DNA of 64,000 nt from Monomorium pharaonis (lineage: Eukaryota > Arthropoda > Insecta > Hymenoptera > Formicidae), in contig NC_050470.1 of assembly GCF_013373865.1 (NCBI RefSeq), positions 806,001 through 870,000 on the forward strand, in the 5' to 3' direction. A program made the translations under genes and the position numbers. The first letter of the stretch is position 1, and each line of letters starts with the position of its first letter. This document shows, in pieces, positions 27,926 to 37,696 of this stretch. A model generated the notes under the pieces. That model searched no databases. It was not told where the DNA came from and worked only from the letters and a program-made list of their open reading frames with translations.

Positions 27926-27952
27926 AGAGAGAGAGAGAGAGAGAGAGAGAGA
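27926..27952. repeat. GA microsatellite
   Basis: About 13 GA units. It is followed by a GGAGGGAGGGGGG purine stretch near 28,013-28,027. Confidence 0.9.
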
Positions 27953-29053
27953 CGGGGCCGTCTTCCAGGAAGCGAATTTTTAATTTGCAAATTTTTGGAT
28001 TCTCCCTCCTTTTGGAGGGAGGGGGGCGTTTATTCCTCATCTTACGAAATAATTTATTTTTGATCGGAAAAAGTCTATAAGTTTTTGTAAAAGTCGTCAG
28101 ACATCTTGCGGCGAGAGTAACCCGAGTGATCTTTTTTACTACCGACATTTCCCACACATGTGTTCTTGCACGTGTTTTGAGCCGACATTTTCTCAGGACC
28201 ACTAAAGCTGCCGAGGGCTGGCTGGTCTAATTCTACGTTTCTACGAGGGGAGCGGCTTTCGGGGAAGAAAGTTCCAAATTAGACGCTCAAACCGGTCGAT
28301 TATATCGTACAGTACGTGAAATGGCCGCCACGCCACCGATCGCATGCCGTCTTTACGAAAGCAACTCTCGTAAAGTGAAGAAGCGGTGTGGCGAGGATCT
28401 GGGCACGAAAAAAGAGGAGCCACTCGTCTCGAGTCCACTCGCGAGTATGCGAATTCTTTCGCGTTGAGAAAACTACCCTCGTCTTCGTTTCGAACGCGAA
28501 CCTGTCCCGTCGCATTTGGAATCTCTGTTATGTCATCGCTCTTTTTAATCCTTTGCGTAAATACTTTAACAATAAGAGTCACGTCGAAGTAAGTAATAAT
28601 AAGCAGAGGGTAACGCTAAGTGAAAATAAATTAACCCCCGTGAGATTGCGATTTATTTTGTTAAAAAAAAAAAAAGATGCGTAAATATTTTCCTTTCAAT
28701 TTATATCTTTATTCCTACGGTATAATGATCACGTCCTTTATGCTAAATTGTTTCTTTTTCACACGATTCTTTCGCCCTTTAACGGAAAGTCACGTATCTC
28801 AAACGCGCGATTAACACATCTCCGATTTCTCGAGAGTTTCTCACGTCCTAGCGAGAGGTGTCCTGTGGAGTGGATCTCTATCTTAAATAGGGGTTGCTAT
28901 AGCACGTCGCATAGCGAGGCCTGGCGAGTGCGTGGCAAATGGGTTCCGCAGGGATCACGGCTGACGGATTTTCAAGCGGAACACCTCGCGGGCAGAATGC
29001 AGAACGCGAGGTCCCCGAACCGGCCCTATTGATTTTAGTGAACCTTCCCGGCA

Positions 29054-29128
29054 AGCGAGCGAGTGAGCGAGCGAGCGGGCAAAAGAGAAAGAGAGAGAGA
29101 GAGAGAAAGAAGGAGAGAGAGAGAGAGC
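29054..29128. repeat. GAGC tetranucleotide followed by GA tract
   Basis: GCGA/GAGT tetranucleotides (29,054-29,079) are followed by an imperfect GA tract. Both are purine-rich on the plus strand. Confidence 0.85.
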
Positions 29129-29522
29129 AATTCCGAGTTTCCCTCCGTCCCCCTCGTCAAGTTTTCGAGAAGGGTCACCCCGTAATTTGAATATACGGCA
29201 CCCTTCTGCGCGTTCGCAGCCCCTCCCGGCCAATTGCACGTTCGGCATATTTCGTCTACCGTGCGCAGCGCGTTCGATCTCCGTTCTCCTCGCGTTTGGA
29301 ATACGCGGACGTGGTATTTCGTCGTGGTATCGTTACCGCGGTTTCGGGGTGCCAGATCGTTTTTCCGGCAACGGCCGAAAAGCACTAAAATTGAATCTGT
29401 CTCGTCGAGAAATGATCTCGAGATATTAATCATTAGTATTCCTTATGGATCGTTAAGCTGAATGTTTGTCTTATATCGGTTGTTTTTATACTATCGATAA
29501 TGTGTCGCTTCGGCAATCTCAT

Positions 29523-29568
29523 TGTCACATAATTTCGCGATTCAAACACTGTCACATAATTTCGCGAT
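29523..29568. repeat. 19-bp direct repeat, 27-bp period
   Basis: TGTCACATAATTTCGCGAT occurs twice without a mismatch, at 29,523-29,541 and 29,550-29,568. It could be a recent local duplication or a paired protein-binding site. Confidence 0.75.
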
Positions 29569-30739
29569 ATTCTTGATTCGCGGACTCAGCGTTTCTACGT
29601 TTTTACACGTCGCAATTACTACTCGCGAGCGATACGCGCGGAAACGGAAGCGGCCGATCGCGGCTGAGATATATATCGCGAAAACGGACCGCGTTGCAGA
29701 CGTCGATTGCAAAATTAACCAGTTCCGCGCGACAGGCGACGTTTTGATCGTCAAACGTGTAATATTTTCGCTGCTCCGTGCGCGCTGGCGACTTTCTTTA
29801 TAACGCGAAAACGGAGTTTCTCGATAGTTGGACGGTTTAACCACGCTTGGAACTTAATTCATCAAATTTCCGGAGGAACAGTGGCGAAACTCGCCACGAC
29901 GACGATGCACGACGAAAGTTACCCTCCTTCCCATCGCGATCGACAACGACCGCGGCGCGATTTTTCTCGCGAAAAGGGACTCTCTCGCGCGCCGGCGTGA
30001 ATTCCCGACGTAGGGAAATTGGCGTGCGGTTCGTGAATTTTCGCGGGGCCGGCCCACGATAATCCGGGCTTATCGATCGGCACTCAGTTGCCAACTTGGC
30101 AGTGGCGAACTCTCGGAATTACGAGTGAAATGCTCTACATAGCGACGCGGTTGGCAAATCAGATCCGCTTTCATACCTTTGCGAGGGAGGATATGTCGAA
30201 TTCCAGCTCACCTTCCGGTGGGTCAGACTTTTGCAATTCGACGACGCGGGAATGTCCATGTCGTATGCGGCTCTTGATTCAACGCGCGCAGAGATCGTAA
30301 CATCTTTCAGCGTGTTGTTTCTCTGAGCTCTGATATAATGATTTTTTTTTTTTTAATACAACCGTATCTAATGCGCACCGTACATTGTACGGTACATACA
30401 AAAGATCGAAATGAGTGAACGAAATGATTTCCACGTCGCTCTACCCTTCCATTTCGTTGATTGAAGCGTTTCGAAAGAGTACAAAACTTGCACGTCAAAG
30501 GGTTAAGGGAAAAGGGTACCGCGGGAACAGGGTCGGACTTTTTTTTCCCCCCCAACCGAGCTCGTTGTTCGAGTTTCGGGCTAAATCCTGGACGGAGTGG
30601 TTTTCATGCCGCTACCCTGACGGTCGTCGAGCTTGTCGTCGTGTAGTAGTTGGTTGTATGCCATTGTAACCTACGCGCTTTCTAGCAGTCGGCGTTAGTT
30701 CCCTGCTCTCTCGCTCGTTCCCTCGTTCAGATTTGTACT

Positions 30740-30906
30740 TAAAAACCTGTGGGGTCAGTGGTGCTCACAGCCAGGCTTAGTTTGACGCAACCAATTAGGA
30801 ACGTGGTATAGAATAGAACTAATGTAACTTTACTTTGACTCTGCTGTCGTAGCACGGTAGAACCAAGTAAAGCCTGGGGTGCTACCCTGGCTTTGTGCTG
30901 ACAACT
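30740..30906 (+). ncRNA. Structured segment, weakly H/ACA-like
   Basis: A stem at 30,869-30,894 pairs AAAGCC/GGCTTT and GGG/CCC around a T-T mismatch. An outer stem AGCAC/GTGCT (30,851-30,855 with 30,895-30,899) encloses it. The words ACA and then ACT follow at once, as at an H/ACA snoRNA 3' end. AGAATA, an ANANNA match, lies upstream near 30,810. An earlier part has CTGTG/CACAG and shares words such as GGTGCT and AGCC with the later hairpin. However, the internal loop is one-sided and the 5' hairpin folds poorly, so snoRNA identity is weak. It may be a leader structure or chance. Confidence 0.15.
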
Positions 30907-31499
30907 TTACGTAGAATTTCGAGGCATCGATTGAGGCGCGACATTAAATGATATCAAGGTTGTTTGATGAATTATCCGTGATTTAGTTACGCTTATAAAT
31001 TTGAATGATTAAAAGGACCGTTTTAATCCAAAGAGAAGTCGCAATTTTTTAATCTATTTTAAGATTATTGCATTTGATAGTGTCGATTGATAACGCTACG
31101 ATATTTCATCGAGTGTCTTGGTTCAAATAATTAAGTTTGTATTAACTTCTCGATAGTGTAGCAGAGTGTTGTAAATGACGAGTTATCATTAGAAAGATAC
31201 ACAAATATTTCCGAGAGATACTTTGTGCACCTTTAGGCAGTGCAATCTCAATTAAACAACGCATTCCATAAAAAAAAAAAGAAGATACAGGATCGATCAT
31301 AAAATAATGAGAAACGCCAATTTGTTTTTGTTTGCGTGAGTAAAAACAACAAAGTGGCGTTCGATACAGATTGTTCTGCATGCGCGCGATACAATTGAAT
31401 TATGTATAAATGTAAGTGGTAAACGTTCGGTTCTCATATCGGGGCGAGCTTGCAATCCCGATTTGCACAGCGACGCGTCTCACGTCAGCTCGGTGTTTT

Positions 31500-31640
31500 G
31501 AGAATCGCTGGGTTCTCACTGCGCAGACAGGGTCCTCGTATTCGGGACACGGCTGCGGCCGTGCGCAACCATTGTGCGCAGCGTACAGTCACGTGACAAG
31601 ATGTCGAGGTGGGCGCCAAGCTCGCTGGATTGGCCGATAC
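31500..31640 (+). promoter_or_regulatory. Candidate promoter upstream of the BTG gene
   Basis: Within 115 bp there are three TGCGCA half-sites (31,520, 31,562, 31,575) of the NRF1/Ewg type. There is also a palindromic TCACGTGA (31,589-31,596) and an inverted CCAAT box (ATTGG, 31,629-31,633). This mix is common in CpG-type promoters without a TATA box. It sits about 1.1 kb before the BTG start codon on the same strand. No initiator is certain, and a second GC-rich block at 32,190-32,330 could hold the real start. Confidence 0.35.
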
Positions 31641-32474
31641 CGCGATATTTATCCCCCATCCGGCGTCGCTCGAACAAAGAGACGAGGCTACCCCGTCCGC
31701 GGTCGCGAGCGATGCCATTAGAAAGTCGTCGGCAGTCGATGAACGCGGAAACCCCGCGAGTTGGATAGAGACCGCGAGAAGGAGACAGACAGAGAGAGCT
31801 GGTCCATCGGCTCGAGAAAGTTATCAGGACTCGATACGGAAAGAGACAAAGAGAGAGAGAGAGAGAGAAAAAAGAAAGAAAAAAAGAGTGGAAGGTTTGG
31901 GAAAACATCCCTGAGCGACATTAGAGACATCAGCTCCGACTCGACTTCAGCGTACATCGAATCGTCCGGATCGGACGGTCGCGTCGGGAATCGATTCGGT
32001 GAAACGAAGGGTGCTTTCCATCCGCGAAAACGGACCCAAGAAACTCTTCACGAGAAGAAGGAAATTCGGAGCAAGGGAGGCGAGCACTTGAGAAACGACG
32101 CGTCGACGCTCGGCCGAGAGAGAGAGAGAGAGAGATCGATCCCCCGCGTACATCTGCAACTGTGCGTCAGGTTGTATCCTCATCGGTGAGGATCTTCGAG
32201 AGACGCTCCGGCGGTTAGCGCATCGCGCTGGAGGGTCGACGACGACGACGACGTTCCACGACGAGCGCTGTAGAGTGCTACGCAGCGACGTGGCGACGAC
32301 GCCATTTTGTTACCGTGCGCTCCTTTCGGCATCAGCGACGTCGAGCCTACTCATCGCCGCGCCGTGACCCGTGACACGCGCGTATCTCCGATTGCGTTCG
32401 TCAATAAGTGCGAAACGACGTGGAGCGCCTTTAGCCTCCGGAGCCTTGGATCGCGAAAGACAGCGCGACGGAGG

Positions 32475-32508
<34 letters not shown>

Positions 32509-32733
32509 AAAGATTATATATATTCATATATATATATATATAGACGGTGCTCGTGTATCCGAGTAAGACAAAGTGCGTCATCGGCGTGAGTCTCATTCGC
32601 GCACCGTCAATCTCATCGCGAAAGAAAGAAAGAGGGAGGGGAAGAGAGAGAAAGAAAGAGAGAGGGGGGAGAGAAAGAGAGAGTTCCATCCACTTATCAC
32701 CATCGACACCTTCGCCCTGGGTCACCACCGACC
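31640..32733 (+). other. Probable GA-rich 5' leader of the BTG gene
   Basis: This stretch precedes the BTG ATG and shows no convincing acceptor just before it, so it is probably leader sequence at least in its distal part. It carries GA-rich blocks near 31,849-31,869, 32,119-32,134, 32,471-32,510 and 32,625-32,682. A short TATA repeat lies at 32,516-32,541. A 142-codon open frame (31,761-32,189) has Arg-Glu-rich composition from the GA repeats and several upstream ATGs. If transcribed, these would hinder initiation at the main ATG. The transcript start is not determined. Confidence 0.4.
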
Positions 32734-33318
32734 ATGAGACTGGAAATCGTGTCGGCGGCGGATTTTCTGGTGCACCTGCTGCGCCTGCAGGCGGGTCAGC
32801 TGTCGGAACGGCAACTGGAGATGTTCAAATCATCGCTGACGGAGGTGTTGCGCCACCGTTACCGCGATCACTGGTTCCCAGATCGGCCAAATCGCGGCTC
32901 CGGCTACCGTTGCATACGTATAAACGGTAAAATGGACCCGGTGATAGCGCAGGCCGGTGCGAACGTCGGCCTCCTGCCTACCGTTCTGCACAGCCTGTTC
33001 CCCAGCGAGCTCACCATGTGGATCGACCCGTCGGAAGTGTCGTACAGGATCGGCGAGAATGGTTCCATCTGTGTGTTGTACGAGCGCACCGAAGTCGAGA
33101 GCACGGATGAGATCTCCCAGCAGCAGCAACATCAACATCATCAACAACAGCAGCTGCATCAGCATCCGCACCATCACACGCAACCGCAACACCAGCAAGC
33201 GCCGATTATGCCACCAATACAGCAGCAGCAACAACAGCAATTTGAGAGCTGCAAAGACTCGCTGATGCTGGAGCACACGCAATTCAGCGAGCAGATCGCC
33301 GCGTACGTCTCCAGCTGA
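32734..33318 (+). CDS. BTG2: BTG1/BTG2-type anti-proliferative protein
   Basis: This intact 194-codon reading frame encodes a BTG/Tob-family protein, an adaptor that recruits the CCR4-NOT deadenylase and restrains proliferation. Box A lies at about residues 43-64, with HWFPDRP and GSGYRCIRIN. Box B lies at about 90-117, with PSELTMWIDPSEVSYRIG and SICVLYE. Trp96 matches the conserved Box B tryptophan used to bind the CAF1 deadenylase. The C-terminus, SCK..L.L...(10 residues)..YVSS, aligns with the BTG1/BTG2 tail and not with Tob or BTG3/4. A Gln/His-rich insert (about 129-169) separates Box B from that tail and makes the protein longer than vertebrate BTG2 (about 158). The chosen ATG starts the usual MxxEI..A..F helix. 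There is no intron, whereas vertebrate BTG1 and BTG2 are split. The symbol is by family similarity; BTG1 is equally possible. Confidence 0.95.
   Translation: MRLEIVSAADFLVHLLRLQAGQLSERQLEMFKSSLTEVLRHRYRDHWFPDRPNRGSGYRCIRINGKMDPVIAQAGANVGLLPTVLHSLFPSELTMWIDPSEVSYRIGENGSICVLYERTEVESTDEISQQQQHQHHQQQQLHQHPHHHTQPQHQQAPIMPPIQQQQQQQFESCKDSLMLEHTQFSEQIAAYVSS
33117..33243 (+). repeat. CAG/CAA/CAT codon repeat within the BTG coding region
   Basis: The tract encodes two glutamine runs and a histidine-rich middle. CAG and CAA are mixed and CAT/CAC interrupts, so it is not a pure triplet expansion. It probably gives a disordered linker between the folded BTG domain and the conserved tail. Confidence 0.9.
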
Positions 33319-33616
33319 ATCGCCGGGCTCGTCGCCACGCTCGCATCTACGCTCTCGAAATGATCTACTATAAGCGCACGTGCATCTCGTGATATGTGAT
33401 ATCCCGTCGTGTGTCGCGTCGAACCGAACGGGTTCGCGCGCTCAATTTTTCGTGGACTCTAAACTCGTGCGTGCGTCCATTCTTGCGTTTCATCTCTTTC
33501 TTTCTCTCCTTTTTTATTTTCCTTTCATTCTTTTCCTTTCTTTCTCGATGCGCCGAGAGTCTCGAGCGAAGAATCGATCCTCCATCGTCGTCTTTTTCTT
33601 TTCTTCCTTACCCTTC

Positions 33617-33662
33617 CCCCCCCCTCTCTCTCTCTCTCTTTCTCTCTCTCTCTTTTTCTCTC
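33617..33662. repeat. CT-rich microsatellite in the 3' UTR
   Basis: A C run followed by CT units with TTT interruptions. It is complementary to the GA tracts of the leader upstream of the same coding region. Confidence 0.85.
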
Positions 33663-33884
33663 GTCTTCTATGGAAAAAGAAGAAAAATGTGTATAAATGG
33701 AGTGCTGTCATCCATCGATAATCTGCAGCGTCGCATCTCGTCGCGCCTCCTCGTCCGCCCTCCTTCGAGCGAGTTCCTGTTACACGGGAAGAGTCCATCC
33801 TTCGGGAGACGCGAGCTCGTCCACGCGCGTCGGTCGACTCGAAACTTGACTCTAGTCTAGTCTCGCGACTTCCCGACCCTTTTC

Positions 33885-33905
33885 TCGCGCGCGCGCGCGC
33901 GCGCG
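33885..33905. repeat. Alternating CG tract, about 21 bp
   Basis: Ten uninterrupted CG units after the BTG stop codon. Alternating CG of this length is the classic Z-DNA/Z-RNA-prone sequence and is rare in CpG-methylating genomes. Confidence 0.9.
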
Positions 33906-34476
33906 AACAAGAATCTCGAGAATGAGCAAGAAAAGGCACCTTCGAGCAGAGAAACGTGTTTTCGACTAGTCTGTGTGTGATTCAAACAACGCGATCGATT
34001 GACGAAGAAGAAGAGAAAAACACAACGGAACGAAAAGGAGAAAACATCTGTGTCGTGATCAAAGCGCGCAGACCAGTCGTCGTTGATCCGGAGACGCTGC
34101 TCGCCTGAACGTCGTCGTTGCCGTCGTCATCATCATCATCGTCGTCGTCGTCAGTCGCCCTACTACTACTATCGGCGAGTCTTTTTCGCTGGAAAAAAGG
34201 ATCTCGCGGCCGTCGTCGCAGCGAGAAAGAATGAAGAGTGAGCTCGGAGCTCTCTTCAGCAGCCGACTAATTGATCTCAATACCTCCGCCACCTGCGTAA
34301 CCTCCGAGTGTCTCTCGTGATGACAGTAACCACGCGAGGGAGGAACAACGAAGAGCCAGCCAGCCAGCCAGCCAGTCTCAACGCCCTTCCTACGTTCTCT
34401 CGAGGGAGTAAAGGAACCGTACTCTCAGACACTTTACACATAACACACTTATATATATACCTACACACCTACATAC

Positions 34477-34479
<3 letters not shown>

Positions 34480-34526
<47 letters not shown>
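34480..34526. repeat. AC microsatellite
   Basis: About 23 uninterrupted AC units, preceded by ACCT/ACAT variants from 34,460. The reverse frame gives a Cys-Val run, explaining the minus-strand open frame over it. Confidence 0.95.
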
Positions 34527-34529
<3 letters not shown>

Positions 34530-34792
34530 TACACGCTTTCTCCGTCTCTCGCATCCTCCCGAACCGACCAGCATCTTTCTTCCACGCACTTTTTGTCACC
34601 GTCGGATCTCAAATTAAGGTTCGTACACACCGACGAGTATTTACATTGTCTTTCGATGTGAAAAGCAGATACACACTTATCTTTTGCGGAAATTAAATCT
34701 TGAGTGATGCAATCCCGCTGGTGGTTCAGTCGTTTAGAGTGTTCGAGAGAAAGTAAAACTGCATGACTTTTACGATAATTCTTATGATATAT

Positions 34793-34798
34793 AATAAA
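34793..34798 (+). terminator. AATAAA, candidate poly(A) signal of the BTG gene
   Basis: First canonical AATAAA downstream of the BTG stop codon. A T/G-rich stretch (GTCGGTTTGT) follows about 28 bp later, as expected for cleavage. Further AATAAA words at 36,807, 37,307 and 37,551 could serve longer forms. Confidence 0.45.
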
Positions 34799-35782
34799 CA
34801 AGCTTTTCCACATCTTCGTCGCGTCGGTTTGTACGATCGTAAAGTTGAGAACCAGAAAAGAACGAGACGAGATTCAACAGTAGTACTCTATTCTCATCGC
34901 CGAGAATTTTTTCGCACTGTCAGTGCAGATTACCACCGAGCCACACACGTAATACACGTATACAAGATCCCGTGATACATTCATACGAAATTGTAAATTA
35001 TACGCGCATCGACGAGTCTTGAGCAAACGATCGCGATGGATCACTCCGCTATCGTGAGGTGTCAAGATCGTCAGTGTCGATTCATCGAATTTGCTCTTCG
35101 TTAACATCAATTTTCCACGAGCATTTGTAAAAATTCACTAAATTCACAACGTCTCAGATTCACAACGCGCGACATTATTTCGCGCATATTCTACGAGTTT
35201 ATCAGAATAATTCTGATTTTTTAAGAAAATCGAGTGCATCGAAATTTATGCCAAACGCAGCATCGTCGTGATAATGAAGTATCAAATTCGATGTAAGGTT
35301 GCGAATTCTATTTTTTTCGAGAACGGCCCTCAATAGTACGAATCTTAAATGTCTTCAACTATTTGACAGCTATTCTCGACGATAGAAATCTCAAGCAGTA
35401 AGTCTGAATGTGCATACACATTACACTCGCAGATACACACATACACGTACAAATTTTACGAAAGCGCGTGAGTTATATGTACATATATACATATATATAT
35501 ATAAGCGTTATGTATATGTAAAGCAGAATGTACACGCGCGGGGGCGAGAAAAGGGAGCGAAGCAGTCACCTCCGGGCGTGTACATAACCGACGAATTGTA
35601 TATTATATCCTTCGCGTGAGAGGAGATGGAAGAAAGCGGGAGAAAACACGACGGTGTATAAAATTGCTGTGATTTTATCCACGGAAGGCACCCGGGCGTG
35701 TTTTTACTACTGGAGAGTCGGTCTCGGATAGTGAGTCGCATGATGCACGGTGTGCGGCTACGAATGTTTCAGGAATGATTCC

Positions 35783-35785
<3 letters not shown>

Positions 35786-35846
<61 letters not shown>
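35786..35846. repeat. GA microsatellite, 61 bp
   Basis: About 30 uninterrupted GA units, among the longest in the window. Confidence 0.95.
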
Positions 35847-35850
<4 letters not shown>

Positions 35851-36437
35851 TAGAACGTGTGTGTACGACACGCGCGTAACTCGCTCGCCCGCTCCGGCAA
35901 TAATAATCGAGTTCGCTCGATTAATCACGCGTCTGCTTCGTGTTCGCGGCATCGGGATCTGTTCAATTACCGTTACTTGACGAACCGATACGCTTGCGTC
36001 AATAATGAGTACCAGCTCCGCGATTGTCGATTGATTATTACGAGTGCGCGGATTCAGTTTTTTGCCTATGAAATTCAAATTGGACTCGATATCTCGTCAC
36101 ACGTGGAAATTTTTATCGGTTTTCCCAGCGAGTAGAGCGAGTCGGAATGGAGGTGGGTGAGGGTTTGCATGTGAAAGAGTATATGTGTGTACGCATGTGT
36201 GGCGTGTGCAACGTGTACGTACGGAAAGATCGAACAGTTAATGAAGGTGGAGGGAGGAAGAGAGAGAACTTATCGTGTTCGATGTCGAACGAGAAAAAGG
36301 CTCTGTTGTACGTAGCAATTGTAGAAACCATGTCTGTGATTATACTAAGAATAGAGCGACAATATAAGCAATTTCCGTATATAACGACCTAACACGAGCG
36401 GCGTGTGCGCTTATTAGACATACCAGTATGTAAATGA

Positions 36438-36507
36438 TATACATATATATATATACATGTATATATATGTATTACATATATACATACACATATACACATA
36501 TATACGT
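36438..36507. repeat. AT/ACAT repeat
   Basis: Imperfect ATATAC and ATGTAT units. Partly self-complementary, so it can fold on itself. Confidence 0.8.
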
Positions 36508-37560
36508 GTGAGAATTTTATCCGTGGGTATACGTGCGCGTTCCGCGCTTTTAATCGGGTCGTCGCCTCGAGCGGAGTAAAAAAATTCGCGTCTTTGCCTT
36601 CCGGTCGTTTTCTTCTTCTTGTTGCGTGTCCGTATGTATCGCGTGTAATCGAAAGTAAATAACGTCCCACCGGAAAGAGTACATCGCCACCGGAAGCAAA
36701 CGATGCAAATCCGCTTCAAGTGTTGAAACTAAAGATGACTCGTTTAAGATCGCTGAATGCGCTCGCGAACGGCGGAAGGACGAAATCAATCTTACCTCGC
36801 GCTCGTAATAAACTTCTCGGTCCTCTTCGACTTTGACGTCATGCGTCGAAATAATCAGATTACTCGTATCATAACAGTGTACGCAACAGTGCTGCGTACA
36901 CTCACTGATATCACCGTGACAAATTGATCGATTCGTAAATAGGCATAAAAATTCGTTATTGCACCCCGCTACGTGTGGCGTCAAAACAGGAGACTGCTGT
37001 CGACGAGGATAAAAATGAAATAGAGAGATTATAGTTTCTGTTATTTTTTTTAATTTCTTTTTTTTTGCATATCGGTGAAACACACGTTCCGATCGTCCGT
37101 ATCGACGGCTGTAGAACACCAGCGATCTCGAATATATAATCTGTCGAAAGTAGTGCGGGACGAGGCCGGAGAGAAAGTGTGAGAGCCAGGCGGTGAGATC
37201 TCCGCTGCGTCGTCCTTCGATGATTATTTTGCTGCTGACAAGACACGTTCCTTTCCCTTTGTTTTTGGTTTCCACGCGGAATCGAAAAGGACGCGCCGTC
37301 TTCGAGAATAAATCCTATACATTTACATTACATATTCATTCGTTTCCACAAGTACACATGTAAAACTATAAACCGACGAATACTAAGGGTGAGAAAGATA
37401 GAGAGTGAAAGAATGAGAATGAGAATGAGAATGAGAATGCGTATGCGAAGGTGCGTTGGAATGAGAAATTATGGGGAGGAGAAAGAGAGAAAGACAAAGG
37501 GGGCTGGACGGAAGAGGAGAAAATGCGAGCATATACACATTTATTTCGCGAATAAATTGT

Positions 37561-37696
37561 AATTATATATATATATATGCGCATATATTATATATACATA
37601 ATTATATACATATATATATACACATCTTGTAATTATACATATATATATATATATAGAGAGAGAGAGAAAGAGAGAGGGAGAGAGAGAAAGAGAGAC
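37561..37696. repeat. AT repeat running into GA repeat
   Basis: AT dinucleotides with GCGC and ACAT interruptions, then a pure AT block passing directly into an imperfect GA tract. Confidence 0.85.

Larger units (their letters stand above)
20796..30660. other. Non-coding stretch upstream of the BTG gene
   Basis: No recognisable gene. It holds an E-box cluster (21,440-21,611), a CGTC triplet tract (22,606-22,649), GA microsatellites (24,857, 27,926, 29,083) and a 19-bp direct repeat (29,523 and 29,550). Open frames around 22,573-22,944 and 27,735-28,202 are low-complexity or overlap others on the opposite strand. It may be intergenic or hold distant control DNA for the BTG gene. Confidence 0.5.
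33319..34798 (+). other. Probable 3' UTR of the BTG gene
   Basis: After the TGA at 33,316 there is no further coding signature on the plus strand. The stretch holds a CT-rich block (33,617-33,662), a CG alternating tract (33,885-33,905), TCG/TCA triplets (34,113-34,155), AGCC tetranucleotides (34,355-34,374) and a pure AC tract (34,480-34,526). The first canonical AATAAA is at 34,793. A minor ATTAAA lies near 34,692. This gives a 3' UTR of about 1.5 kb if that signal is used. Confidence 0.5.

Noticed and set aside
32830..33282. 150-codon minus-strand frame opposite BTG
   Set aside because: Leu-rich shadow of the CAG/CAA repeat in the real coding strand.
36550..37275. Longest minus-strand open frame (241 codons)
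   Set aside because: It overlaps the end of an AT/ACAT repeat area, has no family motif, irregular composition and Cys/His scattered without pattern. I see no splice or promoter support, so I treat it as chance.
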